From positions 1-30,157 of the forward strand of contig DAOTVW010000131.1 of NCBI GenBank assembly GCA_034436035.1: a stretch of DNA of 30,157 nt, read 5' to 3'. Below the pieces are notes generated by a model that was not told the DNA's origin, did not search any database, and saw nothing but the letters and a program-made list of their open reading frames with translations. Below, one piece after another: positions 21,028 to 27,264 of the stretch (the first letter of the stretch is position 1; each line of letters begins with the position of its first letter). Source of the stretch: UBA4823 sp034436035 (GTDB lineage Bacteria > Chloroflexota > Anaerolineae > Anaerolineales > UBA4823). Made by a program: the position numbers and the translations under genes.

Positions 21028-21051
21028 AATTATACTCGAAAGGGGTATAAT
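21023..21051 (+). promoter_or_regulatory. Promoter GTTTAGA / TATAAT for tRNA region
   Basis: TTTAGA (21023-21028, overlapping the stop of the upstream gene), 17 nt, TATAAT (21046-21051). Likely drives the transcript starting near 21058. Confidence 0.65.
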
Positions 21052-21057
21052 TTAGAT

Positions 21058-21160
21058 GTAGCAAGCCGAAGTAGAGCCGCTAACCCCGGTAATAGTCGCT
21101 TCGGTACCCCCTCCAATATCGGCCCACCGGATGGAGGAAACAGCGGCGACAGGTGGGACC
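21058..21160 (+). other. Structured leader or small RNA
   Basis: From the predicted start to tRNA-Leu(TAG): CCGAAG...CTTCGG and CCTCCA...TGGAGG form two stable stems of 6 bp. No ORF and no cloverleaf seen. Confidence 0.35.
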
Positions 21161-21162
21161 TT

Positions 21163-21235
21163 GCCTAGGTAATCCAATGGAAGAGATAACAGTTTTAGAA
21201 ACTGTACAGTGAGGGTTCGACCCCCTCTCTAGGCA
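21163..21235 (+). tRNA. tRNA with anticodon TAG (Leu), short variable loop
   Basis: GCCTAGG/TCTAGGC acceptor, A73, ACAGT-TTTAGAA-ACTGT anticodon arm, 5-nt variable loop, T-arm GAGGG-TTCGACC-CCCTC. Reads CUA but is class I in shape, like the TAA tRNA at 18599. Confidence 0.9.
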
Positions 21236-21248
21236 CGTTGTAAATAAT

Positions 21249-21327
21249 GGTGGCGTAGCATAGTCTGGCCGGATGCGCTTGATTGTCAATCAAGAGAACG
21301 TGGGTTCAAATCCCATCGTCACCGCCA
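21249..21327 (+). tRNA. tRNA-Asp(GTC), CCA encoded
   Basis: GGTGGCG/CGTCACC acceptor, G73, CTTGA-TTGTCAA-TCAAG anticodon arm, T-arm GTGGG-TTCAAAT-CCCAT. The D-loop is long. Confidence 0.93.
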
Positions 21328-21329
21328 AT

Positions 21330-21402
21330 GGGGAATTAGTGATAATGGCGAGCACGACTGTTTTGCACGCAGTAGGCAGGGGTTCGACTCCCCTATTCTC
21401 CA
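21330..21402 (+). tRNA. tRNA-Ala(TGC)
   Basis: GGGGAAT/ATTCTCC acceptor, A73, ACTGT-TTTGCAC-GCAGT anticodon arm, AGGGG-TTCGACT-CCCCT T-arm. The third acceptor pair is G-U, as typical of Ala. Confidence 0.92.
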
Positions 21403-21453
21403 CTCGAAATTCACATTCCAGTCCGCTATACTAAATTAACAAAAGGAGGGATA

Positions 21454-21948
21454 ATGTCTGGAATCTTACTTTTGAATGCAGATTTTACTCCACTCCGAGT
21501 TGTTAGTTTACAACGTGGGATTGGACTGATCGTAGGTGGCAAGGCAGACGTTGTTGAGGAGAGCGAAGACCCTCTTAGGGCCGCTCGTATGAGCATGAAG
21601 ACCCCCACGGTTATTCGTTTGAAGAATTGGGTACAAATTCCTTACCGTGCTCGTATTCCTCTTAATCGTAAGGCTTTGGTAGCTCGGGATCGTGGTAAAT
21701 GTGCCTACTGTGATAAACAGGGTCACACTATAGACCACATAATTCCTCGCTCTAAAGGTGGTCAGCATACATGGGAAAACGTGGTACTTGCTTGTGGTAA
21801 ATGTAACCAAAAGAAGGCTGATAAAACTCTTGATGAATTGGGATGGAGCCTAAAATTCACCCCGAAGCCGCCGAAAACTGTGGTATGGTTTTACTCTGGA
21901 TCTAATGAGCTTCTGCAAGAAACATGGGATAAGTATCTTCCCGTATAA
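21454..21948 (+). CDS. HNH endonuclease
   Basis: 164 residues with strong AGGAGGG ribosome site. CAYCDKQGHTIDHIIPRSKGG, TWENVVLACGKCNQKKAD carry the HNH fold: CxxC, DH catalytic His, N in WENV, CxxCN. The N-terminal 75 residues (LLLNADFTPLRVVSLQRG) are the usual domain of this common bacterial/phage HNH family. Stand-alone nuclease between tRNA-Ala and tRNA-Gln; could be a homing enzyme or a packaging/recombination nuclease. Confidence 0.88.
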   Translation: MSGILLLNADFTPLRVVSLQRGIGLIVGGKADVVEESEDPLRAARMSMKTPTVIRLKNWVQIPYRARIPLNRKALVARDRGKCAYCDKQGHTIDHIIPRSKGGQHTWENVVLACGKCNQKKADKTLDELGWSLKFTPKPPKTVVWFYSGSNELLQETWDKYLPV

Positions 21949-21988
21949 TCTATAGGTGCTGGGTAACACTTAAAACTACCCAAAACAT

Positions 21989-22059
21989 TGGAGAGTCGTC
22001 TAACGGCAGGACAGGAGACTTTGAATCTCTTAATGTGGGTTCGACCCCTACCTCTCCAG
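21989..22059 (+). tRNA. tRNA-Gln(TTG)
   Basis: TGGAGAG/CTCTCCA acceptor, G73, GGAGA-CTTTGAA-TCTCT anticodon arm, GTGGG-TTCGACC-CCTAC T-arm. Confidence 0.92.
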
Positions 22060-22066
22060 CTTTTGA

Positions 22067-22139
22067 TAAAATGTAGCTCAATGGACAGAGCACCGGAATC
22101 CGAAGCCGGAGGACGAGGGTTCGAATCCCTTCATTTTAA
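22067..22139 (+). tRNA. tRNA-Arg(CCG)
   Basis: TAAAATG/CATTTTA acceptor, A73, CCGGA-ATCCGAA-GCCGG anticodon arm (closing A-G mismatch), T-arm GAGGG-TTCGAAT-CCCTT. Confidence 0.9.
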
Positions 22140-22153
22140 CCAATAAATTTTTA

Positions 22154-22224
22154 CGGAATGTAGCACAATGGTAGGGCCTACGGTTTGGGACCGTAAGACG
22201 AGAGTTCGATTCTCTCCATTCCGA
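22154..22224 (+). tRNA. tRNA-Pro(TGG)
   Basis: CGGAATG/CATTCCG acceptor, A73, TACGG-TTTGGGA-CCGTA anticodon arm, GAGAG-TTCGATT-CTCTC T-arm. Confidence 0.93.
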
Positions 22225-22240
22225 CTCTTTTGGATATCAT

Positions 22241-22311
22241 GCTCCTGTAGCTTAATGGTAGAGCAATTCGTTTACACCGAAAAGACCGGGGTTCGATTCC
22301 CTGTGGGAGTA
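22241..22311 (+). tRNA. tRNA-Val(TAC)
   Basis: GCTCCTG/TGGGAGT acceptor with G1-U72, A73, loop TTTACAC on TTCG/CGAA, T-arm CGGGG-TTCGATT-CCCTG. Confidence 0.9.
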
Positions 22312-22345
22312 CGGGTTAGAATAATCTAATAGATGGGAGAATGAA

Positions 22346-22579
22346 GTGGCAGTCACCGATATTGAGATTGTTCAAGATACTCAATTATCTAATGAAGATT
22401 CTTTGGTTCATTATTGCTGCGCATCTCGTCCAGATTATCCAACTTTTTGCGGTTACCATAAAAATGGTCCTCTTGTCTCATACCCCGAAGTCAATTGTAT
22501 TGTTTGTATTGATATTCTAAATTCAACCGGTCCCTTTATGTGTCCTATAACCGGTATGACATGTACCTGTTCTGATTAA
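22346..22579 (+). CDS. Small Cys/His-rich putative zinc protein
   Basis: 77 residues from a GTG with GGGAG 8 nt upstream. Nine Cys including HYCCASR, TFCGYH, CIVC and CPITGMTCTC, resembling small actinobacterial H-x-C...CG...CxxC proteins. Probably binds zinc; role unknown. Lies between tRNA-Val and tRNA-Lys. Confidence 0.65.
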   Translation: MAVTDIEIVQDTQLSNEDSLVHYCCASRPDYPTFCGYHKNGPLVSYPEVNCIVCIDILNSTGPFMCPITGMTCTCSD

Positions 22580-22586
22580 ATCTTTG

Positions 22587-22660
22587 CCCTCTGTAAGCTA
22601 ATGGTAAACGGGTTGACTCTTAATCAACTATTGTGGGTTCGATTCCCGCCAGAGGGACCA
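22587..22660 (+). tRNA. tRNA-Lys(CTT), CCA encoded
   Basis: CCCTCTG/CAGAGGG acceptor, A73, GTTGA-CTCTTAA-TCAAC anticodon arm, T-arm with TTCGATT loop. Confidence 0.92.
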
Positions 22661-22720
22661 TTTTCCAAATCTATTCTGTTTAAAAATCGATATATTTACA
22701 TAGTCATGCTATGATATTGT

Positions 22721-23090
22721 ATGGCTAATAAAAGGGATACTTGTCCCGGTTGCAATGGCACCAAAATGACCACCGCACTTTTATGTCGAAGATGTAGATT
22801 TGCAACGAATTCTTCAAATAAAAAAATATGGAATTACTCCAGATGAATATGATGTAATGTTTGCAAAACAAGAAGGAAAATGTGCAGCTGGTAAGCAAGC
22901 AGAAACACACCGTAATCAATTCGGTATAGTTTCATTAGCTGTAGATCATGACCACCTAACGGGCGATGTCAGAGGATTGCTTTGTGGTCGCTGTAATCGA
23001 TCCTTAGGTTTATTGCAAGATTCTGTCCGAAACATACAAGGTCTCCTAGAATATAGGAGCAAATTTAAGAAAAGAGGTGAGGCCCTATGA
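22721..23090 (+). pseudogene. Endonuclease VII family gene, frameshifted at an A7 run
   Basis: The first frame (22721-22846) gives MANKRDTCPGCNGTK and LLCRRC, the N-terminal zinc knuckle, and then stops. The main domain continues in the next frame: KKYGITPDEYDVMFAKQEGK, LAVDHDHLTGDVRGLLCGRC, NRSLGLL, typical of T4 gp49-type recombination endonuclease VII. Removing one A from the A7 run at 22820-22826 restores one protein. The usual CxxC after QEGK reads CAAGK, one Cys short. Either a decaying gene, a sequencing error in the run, or internal initiation at TTG 22800. Confidence 0.75.
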
Positions 23091-23173
23091 CCACGTTAAA
23101 TATTAATTTCGATCTGAATAAGACGAATTTCTCGGACGGTGCTAATTCCATCCGAGCATACGTGGCCGGTTAA
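23087..23173 (+). CDS. 5' piece of the DUF4406 gene, ending at an in-frame TAA
   Basis: 28 codons (MTTLNINFDLNKTNF...SIRAYVAG) in the same frame as the next gene. AYVAG is the first strand of the DUF4406 motif YVAGPMRG. ATGA overlap with the endonuclease frame and GAGG ribosome site. The stop at 23171-23173 is the only break. Confidence 0.6.
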   Translation: MTTLNINFDLNKTNFSDGANSIRAYVAG

Positions 23174-23179
23174 GGTCCA

Positions 23180-24004
23180 ATGAGGGGTTATCCCAACTTT
23201 AACCACCAAGCGTTCGAAGCGGCATCTGAATACTTCCGGAATGAGGGTTGGGAAATACGTTCTCCTGCTGAAAAGGATGTTGAAGAAGGTTTTGATGGAA
23301 ACCTAGATAATTTTAGTATGCAAAAAGCTATGCAGTGGGACCTTGAAGCGGTCTTGTGGGCCACTCACATAATTCTTCTGCCGGGCTGGGGGAAGTCTCA
23401 GGGTGTAGCTATGGAATCTGCGGTTGCACGAGCTACTGGAAAAACACCGGTGCTTGTGTGGTTAGATGGTCCCCTGGGAAATCAAAAGGTGGATGATGTA
23501 GCTATTGTTTCATGGGAGGAAATTGATGCCGATTTTTCTTATCGGGTAACTTTGGATCTTAATCGTCTTTTAGGGATCAGTAATGCAGAGCATGAATCTA
23601 TGATCGCTACAATTGATAGACCTCTTAGCACTGAAGAGCGCTCACCACTTACCAAGGCTTTGGGATTGGTTCATGGCGATCGTGGTGGAGTATACGGTCA
23701 CCCAATTCATGATTTTACTCGTACGGCCAAGATTTGGTCTGGTATTCTTGGATCTGAGCCGACTCCTGAGCAGGTTGCTTTGTGCATGATAGGGGTCAAA
23801 ATTTCTCGTCTGGTAAATTCGCCAGATCACAAGGATTCAGTGGTAGATATTGCTGGTTATGCTGAGACTTATCACATGATTTGTGAGCGTAGGGATGAAG
23901 AGGCGGCTGCGGCCGAGATTAACGAGATTATGAGTATGGCGAAGGATCTGGATCTACCAGTAGGCCAGTTTTGGTCGGGTTTAAATGACGATGAGGATGG
24001 GTAG
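23180..24004 (+). CDS. DUF4406-DUF6378 fusion (deoxyribosyltransferase-like plus unknown domain)
   Basis: 274 residues from the ATG in PMRG. Residues 1-100 are DUF4406, a nucleoside 2-deoxyribosyltransferase-like Rossmann domain: MRGYPNFNHQAF, RSPAEKD, MQWDLEAVLWATHIILLPGW, KSQGVAMESAVA (active-site Glu region). Residues about 150-250 match DUF6378: GGVYGHPIHDFTRTAKIW, CMIGVKISRLVNSPDHKDSV, DIAGYAE. The two domains often co-occur in phages, with a presumed nucleotide-metabolism role. Translation may start at this ATG with AAGG upstream; otherwise it needs readthrough of the TAA at 23171. Confidence 0.8.
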   Translation: MRGYPNFNHQAFEAASEYFRNEGWEIRSPAEKDVEEGFDGNLDNFSMQKAMQWDLEAVLWATHIILLPGWGKSQGVAMESAVARATGKTPVLVWLDGPLGNQKVDDVAIVSWEEIDADFSYRVTLDLNRLLGISNAEHESMIATIDRPLSTEERSPLTKALGLVHGDRGGVYGHPIHDFTRTAKIWSGILGSEPTPEQVALCMIGVKISRLVNSPDHKDSVVDIAGYAETYHMICERRDEEAAAAEINEIMSMAKDLDLPVGQFWSGLNDDEDG

Positions 24005-24007
24005 AAT
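23980..24007 (+). promoter_or_regulatory. Promoter GTTTAAA / TAGAAT, leaderless type
   Basis: TTTAAA (23980-23985), 16 nt, TAGAAT (24002-24007), 6 nt to the ATG at 24014. Confidence 0.65.
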
Positions 24008-24013
24008 AACCGC

Positions 24014-24748
24014 ATGAAGATACTTGTTGCTGGAGATGTACATGGGAATGCGCATTTTATGCAGTATTTGGTTAAAAATGCGAGTAAAAATTCATGCGAT
24101 CGTATTCTCCAGGTCGGGGACTTCGGTATCTGGCCTGGACCCTCTGGGGTTAATTTTCTAGACGATACCCAGCGTATGCTTGATGATAATGGGTTGACCC
24201 TGGATTTTATTGGAGGTAACCACGAAGATTATGATGAGTTAAATGCTCGTGTAGAGGCTAATGATTTAGATATTCGTTCGAATATTCATTATATTCCCAA
24301 TGGTACTCGTTGGGAGTATGATGGTGTACGGTTTGGAGGAATTGGAGGAGCATTTTCTGTAGATTATATGTGGCGTACTCCAGGTCAATCTTGGTGGCCG
24401 CACGCTGAGGAGGCTCACGAGGAGGATGCGGACCGTTTGGGAGAATTCCCCTTGGATGTGTTTATTTGTCACGATACCCCCTATCCTGCTACAGAGCTTG
24501 CACATTTTAGGGTCGAGAAGACAATCGATGCTCGGTGTGAGCCAACACGAGATGTTTTAAGGAGAGCTATCCTTACTACAAATCCAAAGATTGTACTTCA
24601 TGGTCATTGGCACAAGCGTTCAAGCTATACTTGGCACAATATTAGAATTGAGGCATTGGCCTGTGATCTTGATCATAACGGAAATGCTTGGGGTATTTTG
24701 GACACATCGGATTTAAGCTTTAGAGATGGATATAATGTACGAAATTAA
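24014..24748 (+). CDS. Calcineurin-like metallophosphoesterase
   Basis: 244 residues with the full motif set: GDVHG (residues 7-11), QVGDFG, GGNHED, a central VFICHDTP and LHGHWHK near the C-terminus, giving the dimetal site Asp/His/Asn ligands. Cytoplasmic phosphoesterase; possible substrates are cyclic nucleotides, RNA 2',3'-cyclic ends or phosphoproteins, not decidable from sequence. Leaderless start. Confidence 0.9.
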   Translation: MKILVAGDVHGNAHFMQYLVKNASKNSCDRILQVGDFGIWPGPSGVNFLDDTQRMLDDNGLTLDFIGGNHEDYDELNARVEANDLDIRSNIHYIPNGTRWEYDGVRFGGIGGAFSVDYMWRTPGQSWWPHAEEAHEEDADRLGEFPLDVFICHDTPYPATELAHFRVEKTIDARCEPTRDVLRRAILTTNPKIVLHGHWHKRSSYTWHNIRIEALACDLDHNGNAWGILDTSDLSFRDGYNVRN

Positions 24749-24944
24749 GTACATCAATATGGGAAAGTACCAGGGTGGATATTGGTCACTTTCTCAAGAT
24801 GGTAAGGTCATCCGAAATATCGATGTAGCTCCTCAGCCAGGAGATAAGGAGCTTCAACTGGTCAAGCTGAAATTTCTGGCATTATATCAATGTGGTGAAT
24901 TAAACTGGATGAAGAAATCGGCTGCCTGTTATGTATCATTTTGA
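24735..24944 (+). CDS. Hypothetical protein
   Basis: 69 residues from the ATG at 24735 (MYEIKYINMGKYQGG...), overlapping the phosphoesterase end by 14 nt. Beta-rich start and Cys/Trp near the end. No family recognised. Confidence 0.6.
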   Translation: MYEIKYINMGKYQGGYWSLSQDGKVIRNIDVAPQPGDKELQLVKLKFLALYQCGELNWMKKSAACYVSF

Positions 24945-25004
24945 ATTTATATGAGGTGCTACTGGACAGCAAACAAAAGGTCATGCTACATTAATTGAAG
25001 ATTT

Positions 25005-25080
25005 TGCGGGAGGGTGAAACGGCTTCCACACTAGCCTCATAAGCTAGAGACATTCGGTTCAACTCCGATTCCCGCCACCA
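25005..25080 (+). tRNA. tRNA-Met(CAT), initiator-like 1-72 mismatch, CCA encoded
   Basis: Anticodon arm CTAGC-CTCATAA-GCTAG, T-loop TTCAACT, A73-CCA. Counting back from CCA gives acceptor TGCGGGA/TCCCGCC with U1-C72 unpaired. The three G-C pairs of initiator anticodon stems are absent, so Met elongator or Ile2 is also possible. Confidence 0.85.
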
Positions 25081-25096
25081 ATTATAATCTAAATAT

Positions 25097-25176
25097 GGGT
25101 CGACTGGGTATTGGCGAACCCAAGAGTCTGTAAAACTCCCGTTAATTCTGTGGCAGTTCGAATCTGCCTCGGCCCA
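25097..25176 (+). tRNA. tRNA-Tyr(GTA)
   Basis: GGGTCGA/TCGGCCC acceptor, A73, loop CTGTAAA, class II variable arm, GGCAG-TTCGAAT-CTGCC T-arm. Confidence 0.92.
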
Positions 25177-25202
25177 CCCCCTAAAATTGAAAGGATCACC
25201 CA

Positions 25203-25454
25203 ATGGAGTTAGTTGATTTCACCCTTCCTCAGGACTCTACCTACACCATCAAATTTACCGAAAAAGAGCTTCGACATTTATATTCTCTCTTGTATGTTTT
25301 TGAGTGTCCTAAGAATGTCGGAAAAAATTATGCTGGTCATTATCTATTAAGAGGAGTAGAAGATATTCTTCCCGATGATGTTACATATCAGGTTAGACAA
25401 ATAGCTGATGATACTCTTTATGTGAGCGATAAAAACAAGATTCATTATCTATGA
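25203..25454 (+). CDS. Hypothetical protein
   Basis: 83 residues with GAAAGGA upstream of the ATG. Contains FTEKELRHLYSLLYVFE helix and acidic DILPDDVTYQV. Its stop overlaps the next start (ATGA). No family recognised. Confidence 0.65.
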   Translation: MELVDFTLPQDSTYTIKFTEKELRHLYSLLYVFECPKNVGKNYAGHYLLRGVEDILPDDVTYQVRQIADDTLYVSDKNKIHYL

Positions 25455-25758
25455 GATATCGCTCTAAGGCTGTCGAAATTGATGCTATCCGCTGGACCGG
25501 AGATAATTATGAGGATATAGTAGCATTTATTGTTATGTATACACATCCTCTCAAAGGTGATACTCGTATAAGGGATCTAGCTGAGGTTGATCCTACTAAA
25601 AAAATCTTACCTTGTGGGTAAAAAAATCAGATAAAAAAATATCTATCCGTCAGTGGGATTATATAATTGCGGAATCGGACGGAGATGGTGTGTATCCATG
25701 CGTCCAAGAGAATTTCATACATAAATATGAGATTTTTATACGACCACCGGAGTGGTAA
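25451..25758 (+). pseudogene. Small phage protein gene, frameshifted at an A7 run
   Basis: Frame 1 gives MRYRSKAVEIDAIRWTGDN to TKKILPCG then TAA at 25621. The frame one base back continues NLTLWVKKSDKKISIRQWDY to FIRPPEW with TAA at 25756-25758. Together they match the common phage MxYRKKPVxIEAxxW family, which ends with a wall of this type. One extra A in the run at 25598-25604, or a -1 slip, joins them into about 102 residues. Function of the family is unknown. Confidence 0.65.
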
Positions 25759-26504
25759 TGAATTTCGGACCTGAATATCATAAGATACAAGGTGTTTTTA
25801 AACGTACTAAAAATGGTGTCATCATACCATGGGACTATTCTCTGCCCGAATTTGGGTTACTAGAAAATACGGAATGGATTTGGACCGAAAAAGTCGACGG
25901 GACTAACATTCGCCTACATTGGGATGGTAGCAACGTCACTATTGGAGGTCGTACCAATAAAGCTCAGCTACCAGCAGATTTGGTAAAAGTCTTGGAAACT
26001 TGGACCAAGGGTGATTTCGGTCCTGAATTCTGGAAAGAGCGCTTTAGCGAAAATCGGGATGAGGCTAGCGTCACTCTCTATGGTGAGGGGTATGGGGCTG
26101 GTATCCAAAAGGTTGGTAATAGTTACCGCTCTGATAAAGGTTTTATTCTCTTTGATATCAAGGTGGATAAATATTGGCTAGAGCGTGACGCTGTTGAGGA
26201 AATCGCCAAGTCTTTCGGTTTTGATGTAGTGCCAGTCGCATTTTATGGAACCTTGATGGATTGCATTACAGATGTGTCTAAGATGGCACAATCTGTACAT
26301 CTAGGAGAATGGTGGCACACCCCCCGAGATCCATTTTCTCAAATCAATCTACCCCATAATAAGGCTTTTATTGAGGGATATGTCGGTACTCCTGTGGTAC
26401 AATTATTTAATCGCTATGGAGAGCGTATAATTACTAAAGTCAAGCTTAAGGATTGGTTTGATTATTACGAAAAGACGACTCCAAAAGTAGCCCATGGATC
26501 GTAA
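25758..26504 (+). CDS. RNA ligase, Rnl2-like
   Basis: 248 residues from the ATG at 25758 (GGAG 6 nt upstream). Nucleotidyltransferase motifs in order: I EKVDGTNIR with the adenylated Lys, Ia GGRTNKAQ, III/IIIa LYGEGYGAGIQ and FILFDIKV, IV IEGYVGT, V ITKVKLKDW. Size fits the catalytic domain of Rnl2-type (RNA_ligase family) enzymes with little C-terminal domain. Would seal nicks in double-stranded RNA, such as cleaved tRNA stems. Sits within the tRNA array. Confidence 0.88.
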   Translation: MNFGPEYHKIQGVFKRTKNGVIIPWDYSLPEFGLLENTEWIWTEKVDGTNIRLHWDGSNVTIGGRTNKAQLPADLVKVLETWTKGDFGPEFWKERFSENRDEASVTLYGEGYGAGIQKVGNSYRSDKGFILFDIKVDKYWLERDAVEEIAKSFGFDVVPVAFYGTLMDCITDVSKMAQSVHLGEWWHTPRDPFSQINLPHNKAFIEGYVGTPVVQLFNRYGERIITKVKLKDWFDYYEKTTPKVAHGS

Positions 26505-26543
26505 ACCGGACAGGCGCACCGGACCTATCTGCTAAATAGTGTG

Positions 26544-26567
26544 TGGCTTTATAAAAGCCATGGTTTT
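26544..26567 (+). terminator. Possible weak terminator
   Basis: Stem TGGCTTT-ATA-AAAGCCA followed by TGGTTTTC in the gap after the RNA ligase gene. The T run is short. Confidence 0.3.
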
Positions 26568-26601
26568 CGAGTAACCTGCGATCCGCCAAAAGGAGATTTA
26601 G

Positions 26602-26883
26602 GTGGCTACTGCTGAATATATGCGTCATGTACGCCAAACTAGAAGATCCGAATATTTTGCCGACAAGATGTGTAAGGAGTGTGGATCTAGGGAACAACTA
26701 GAGCTAGATCATATAAAGCCTATACGCCGCCCAAATACTAAGCGTCCTGGTAATGGATGGATATGGACAGCTTCGGAGGAAAAGCGCAAAGCTGAATTGA
26801 AATTGTGCCAAGTTTTATGTCATTATTGTCATTTGAAGAAGACTAAAAAAGATTTATATCAGTTTAGGATTAGGAAAAAGTAG
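26602..26883 (+). CDS. Small HNH endonuclease
   Basis: 93 residues from a GTG with AGGAG upstream. CKECGSREQLELDHIKPI and VLCHYCHLKKTK form a complete minimal HNH: CxxC, DH, CxxC-H. Basic throughout. Free-standing and next to tRNA-Ser; typical of homing nucleases near phage tRNA genes. Confidence 0.88.
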   Translation: MATAEYMRHVRQTRRSEYFADKMCKECGSREQLELDHIKPIRRPNTKRPGNGWIWTASEEKRKAELKLCQVLCHYCHLKKTKKDLYQFRIRKK

Positions 26884-26893
26884 TTTTGATCTT

Positions 26894-26979
26894 GGGGTCA
26901 TCCGCCCACGGTGAGGCAACCTGTCTTGAAAACAGGGATGGAGAGTGAAAGCTCGGGGGTTCAATTCCTCATGGCCCCG
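26894..26979 (+). tRNA. tRNA-Ser(TGA)
   Basis: GGGGTCA/TGGCCCC acceptor, G73, CCTGT-CTTGAAA-ACAGG anticodon arm, long class II variable arm (GAG..CTC), T-loop TTCAATT. Confidence 0.92.
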
Positions 26980-26987
26980 CCCATATG

Positions 26988-27015
26988 TTTAGGATCCTGA
27001 TGGATGTGGTAGGAT
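26988..27015 (+). promoter_or_regulatory. Promoter GTTTAGGA / TAGGAT for tRNAs
   Basis: TTTAGG (26988-26993), 16 nt, TAGGAT (27010-27015), 17 nt before tRNA-Glu. Confidence 0.65.
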
Positions 27016-27032
27016 CTAGTTGAACAAATCAT

Positions 27033-27108
27033 GGCGCATCAGTTTCCAGGCTGGGAACGTCGGACTTTCAATCCGAAGGAGGGGGATCGTTACCCCCATG
27101 CGCTACCA
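27033..27108 (+). tRNA. tRNA-Glu(TTC), CCA encoded
   Basis: GGCGCAT/ATGCGCT acceptor with G1-U72, A73, TCGGA-CTTTCAA-TCCGA anticodon arm, T-arm GGGGG-ATCGTTA-CCCCC (A54/U58 loop). Confidence 0.92.
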
Positions 27109-27109
27109 A

Positions 27110-27182
27110 GCCTTTCGGTCCGGACGACTAAGCGAATCTTCTAAATTCGCTGCGCTGGGTTCGACTCCCAGGAGAGGCACCA
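27110..27182 (+). tRNA. tRNA-Arg(TCT), CCA encoded
   Basis: GCCTTTC/GAGAGGC acceptor, A73, CGAAT-CTTCTAA-ATTCG anticodon arm, CTGGG-TTCGACT-CCCAG T-arm. Confidence 0.93.
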
Positions 27183-27184
27183 AT

Positions 27185-27255
27185 CCTGCATTAGTTCAAC
27201 GGAAGAACGCTGGTTTCATACGCCAAGAATACTAGTTCGATTCTAGTATGCAGGA
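27185..27255 (+). tRNA. tRNA-Met(CAT) or Ile2(CAT)
   Basis: CCTGCAT/ATGCAGG acceptor, A73, loop TTCATAC, T-arm ACTAG-TTCGATT-CTAGT. Whether C34 is modified for Ile cannot be told here. Confidence 0.88.
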
Positions 27256-27264
27256 CTCACCACT

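Noticed and set aside
18599..21235. Stop-codon suppressor tRNAs (TAA and TAG anticodons)
   Set aside because: Anticodons written 5'-UAA-3' and 5'-UAG-3' read UUA and CUA leucine codons, not stops; normal genes here end with all three stop codons.
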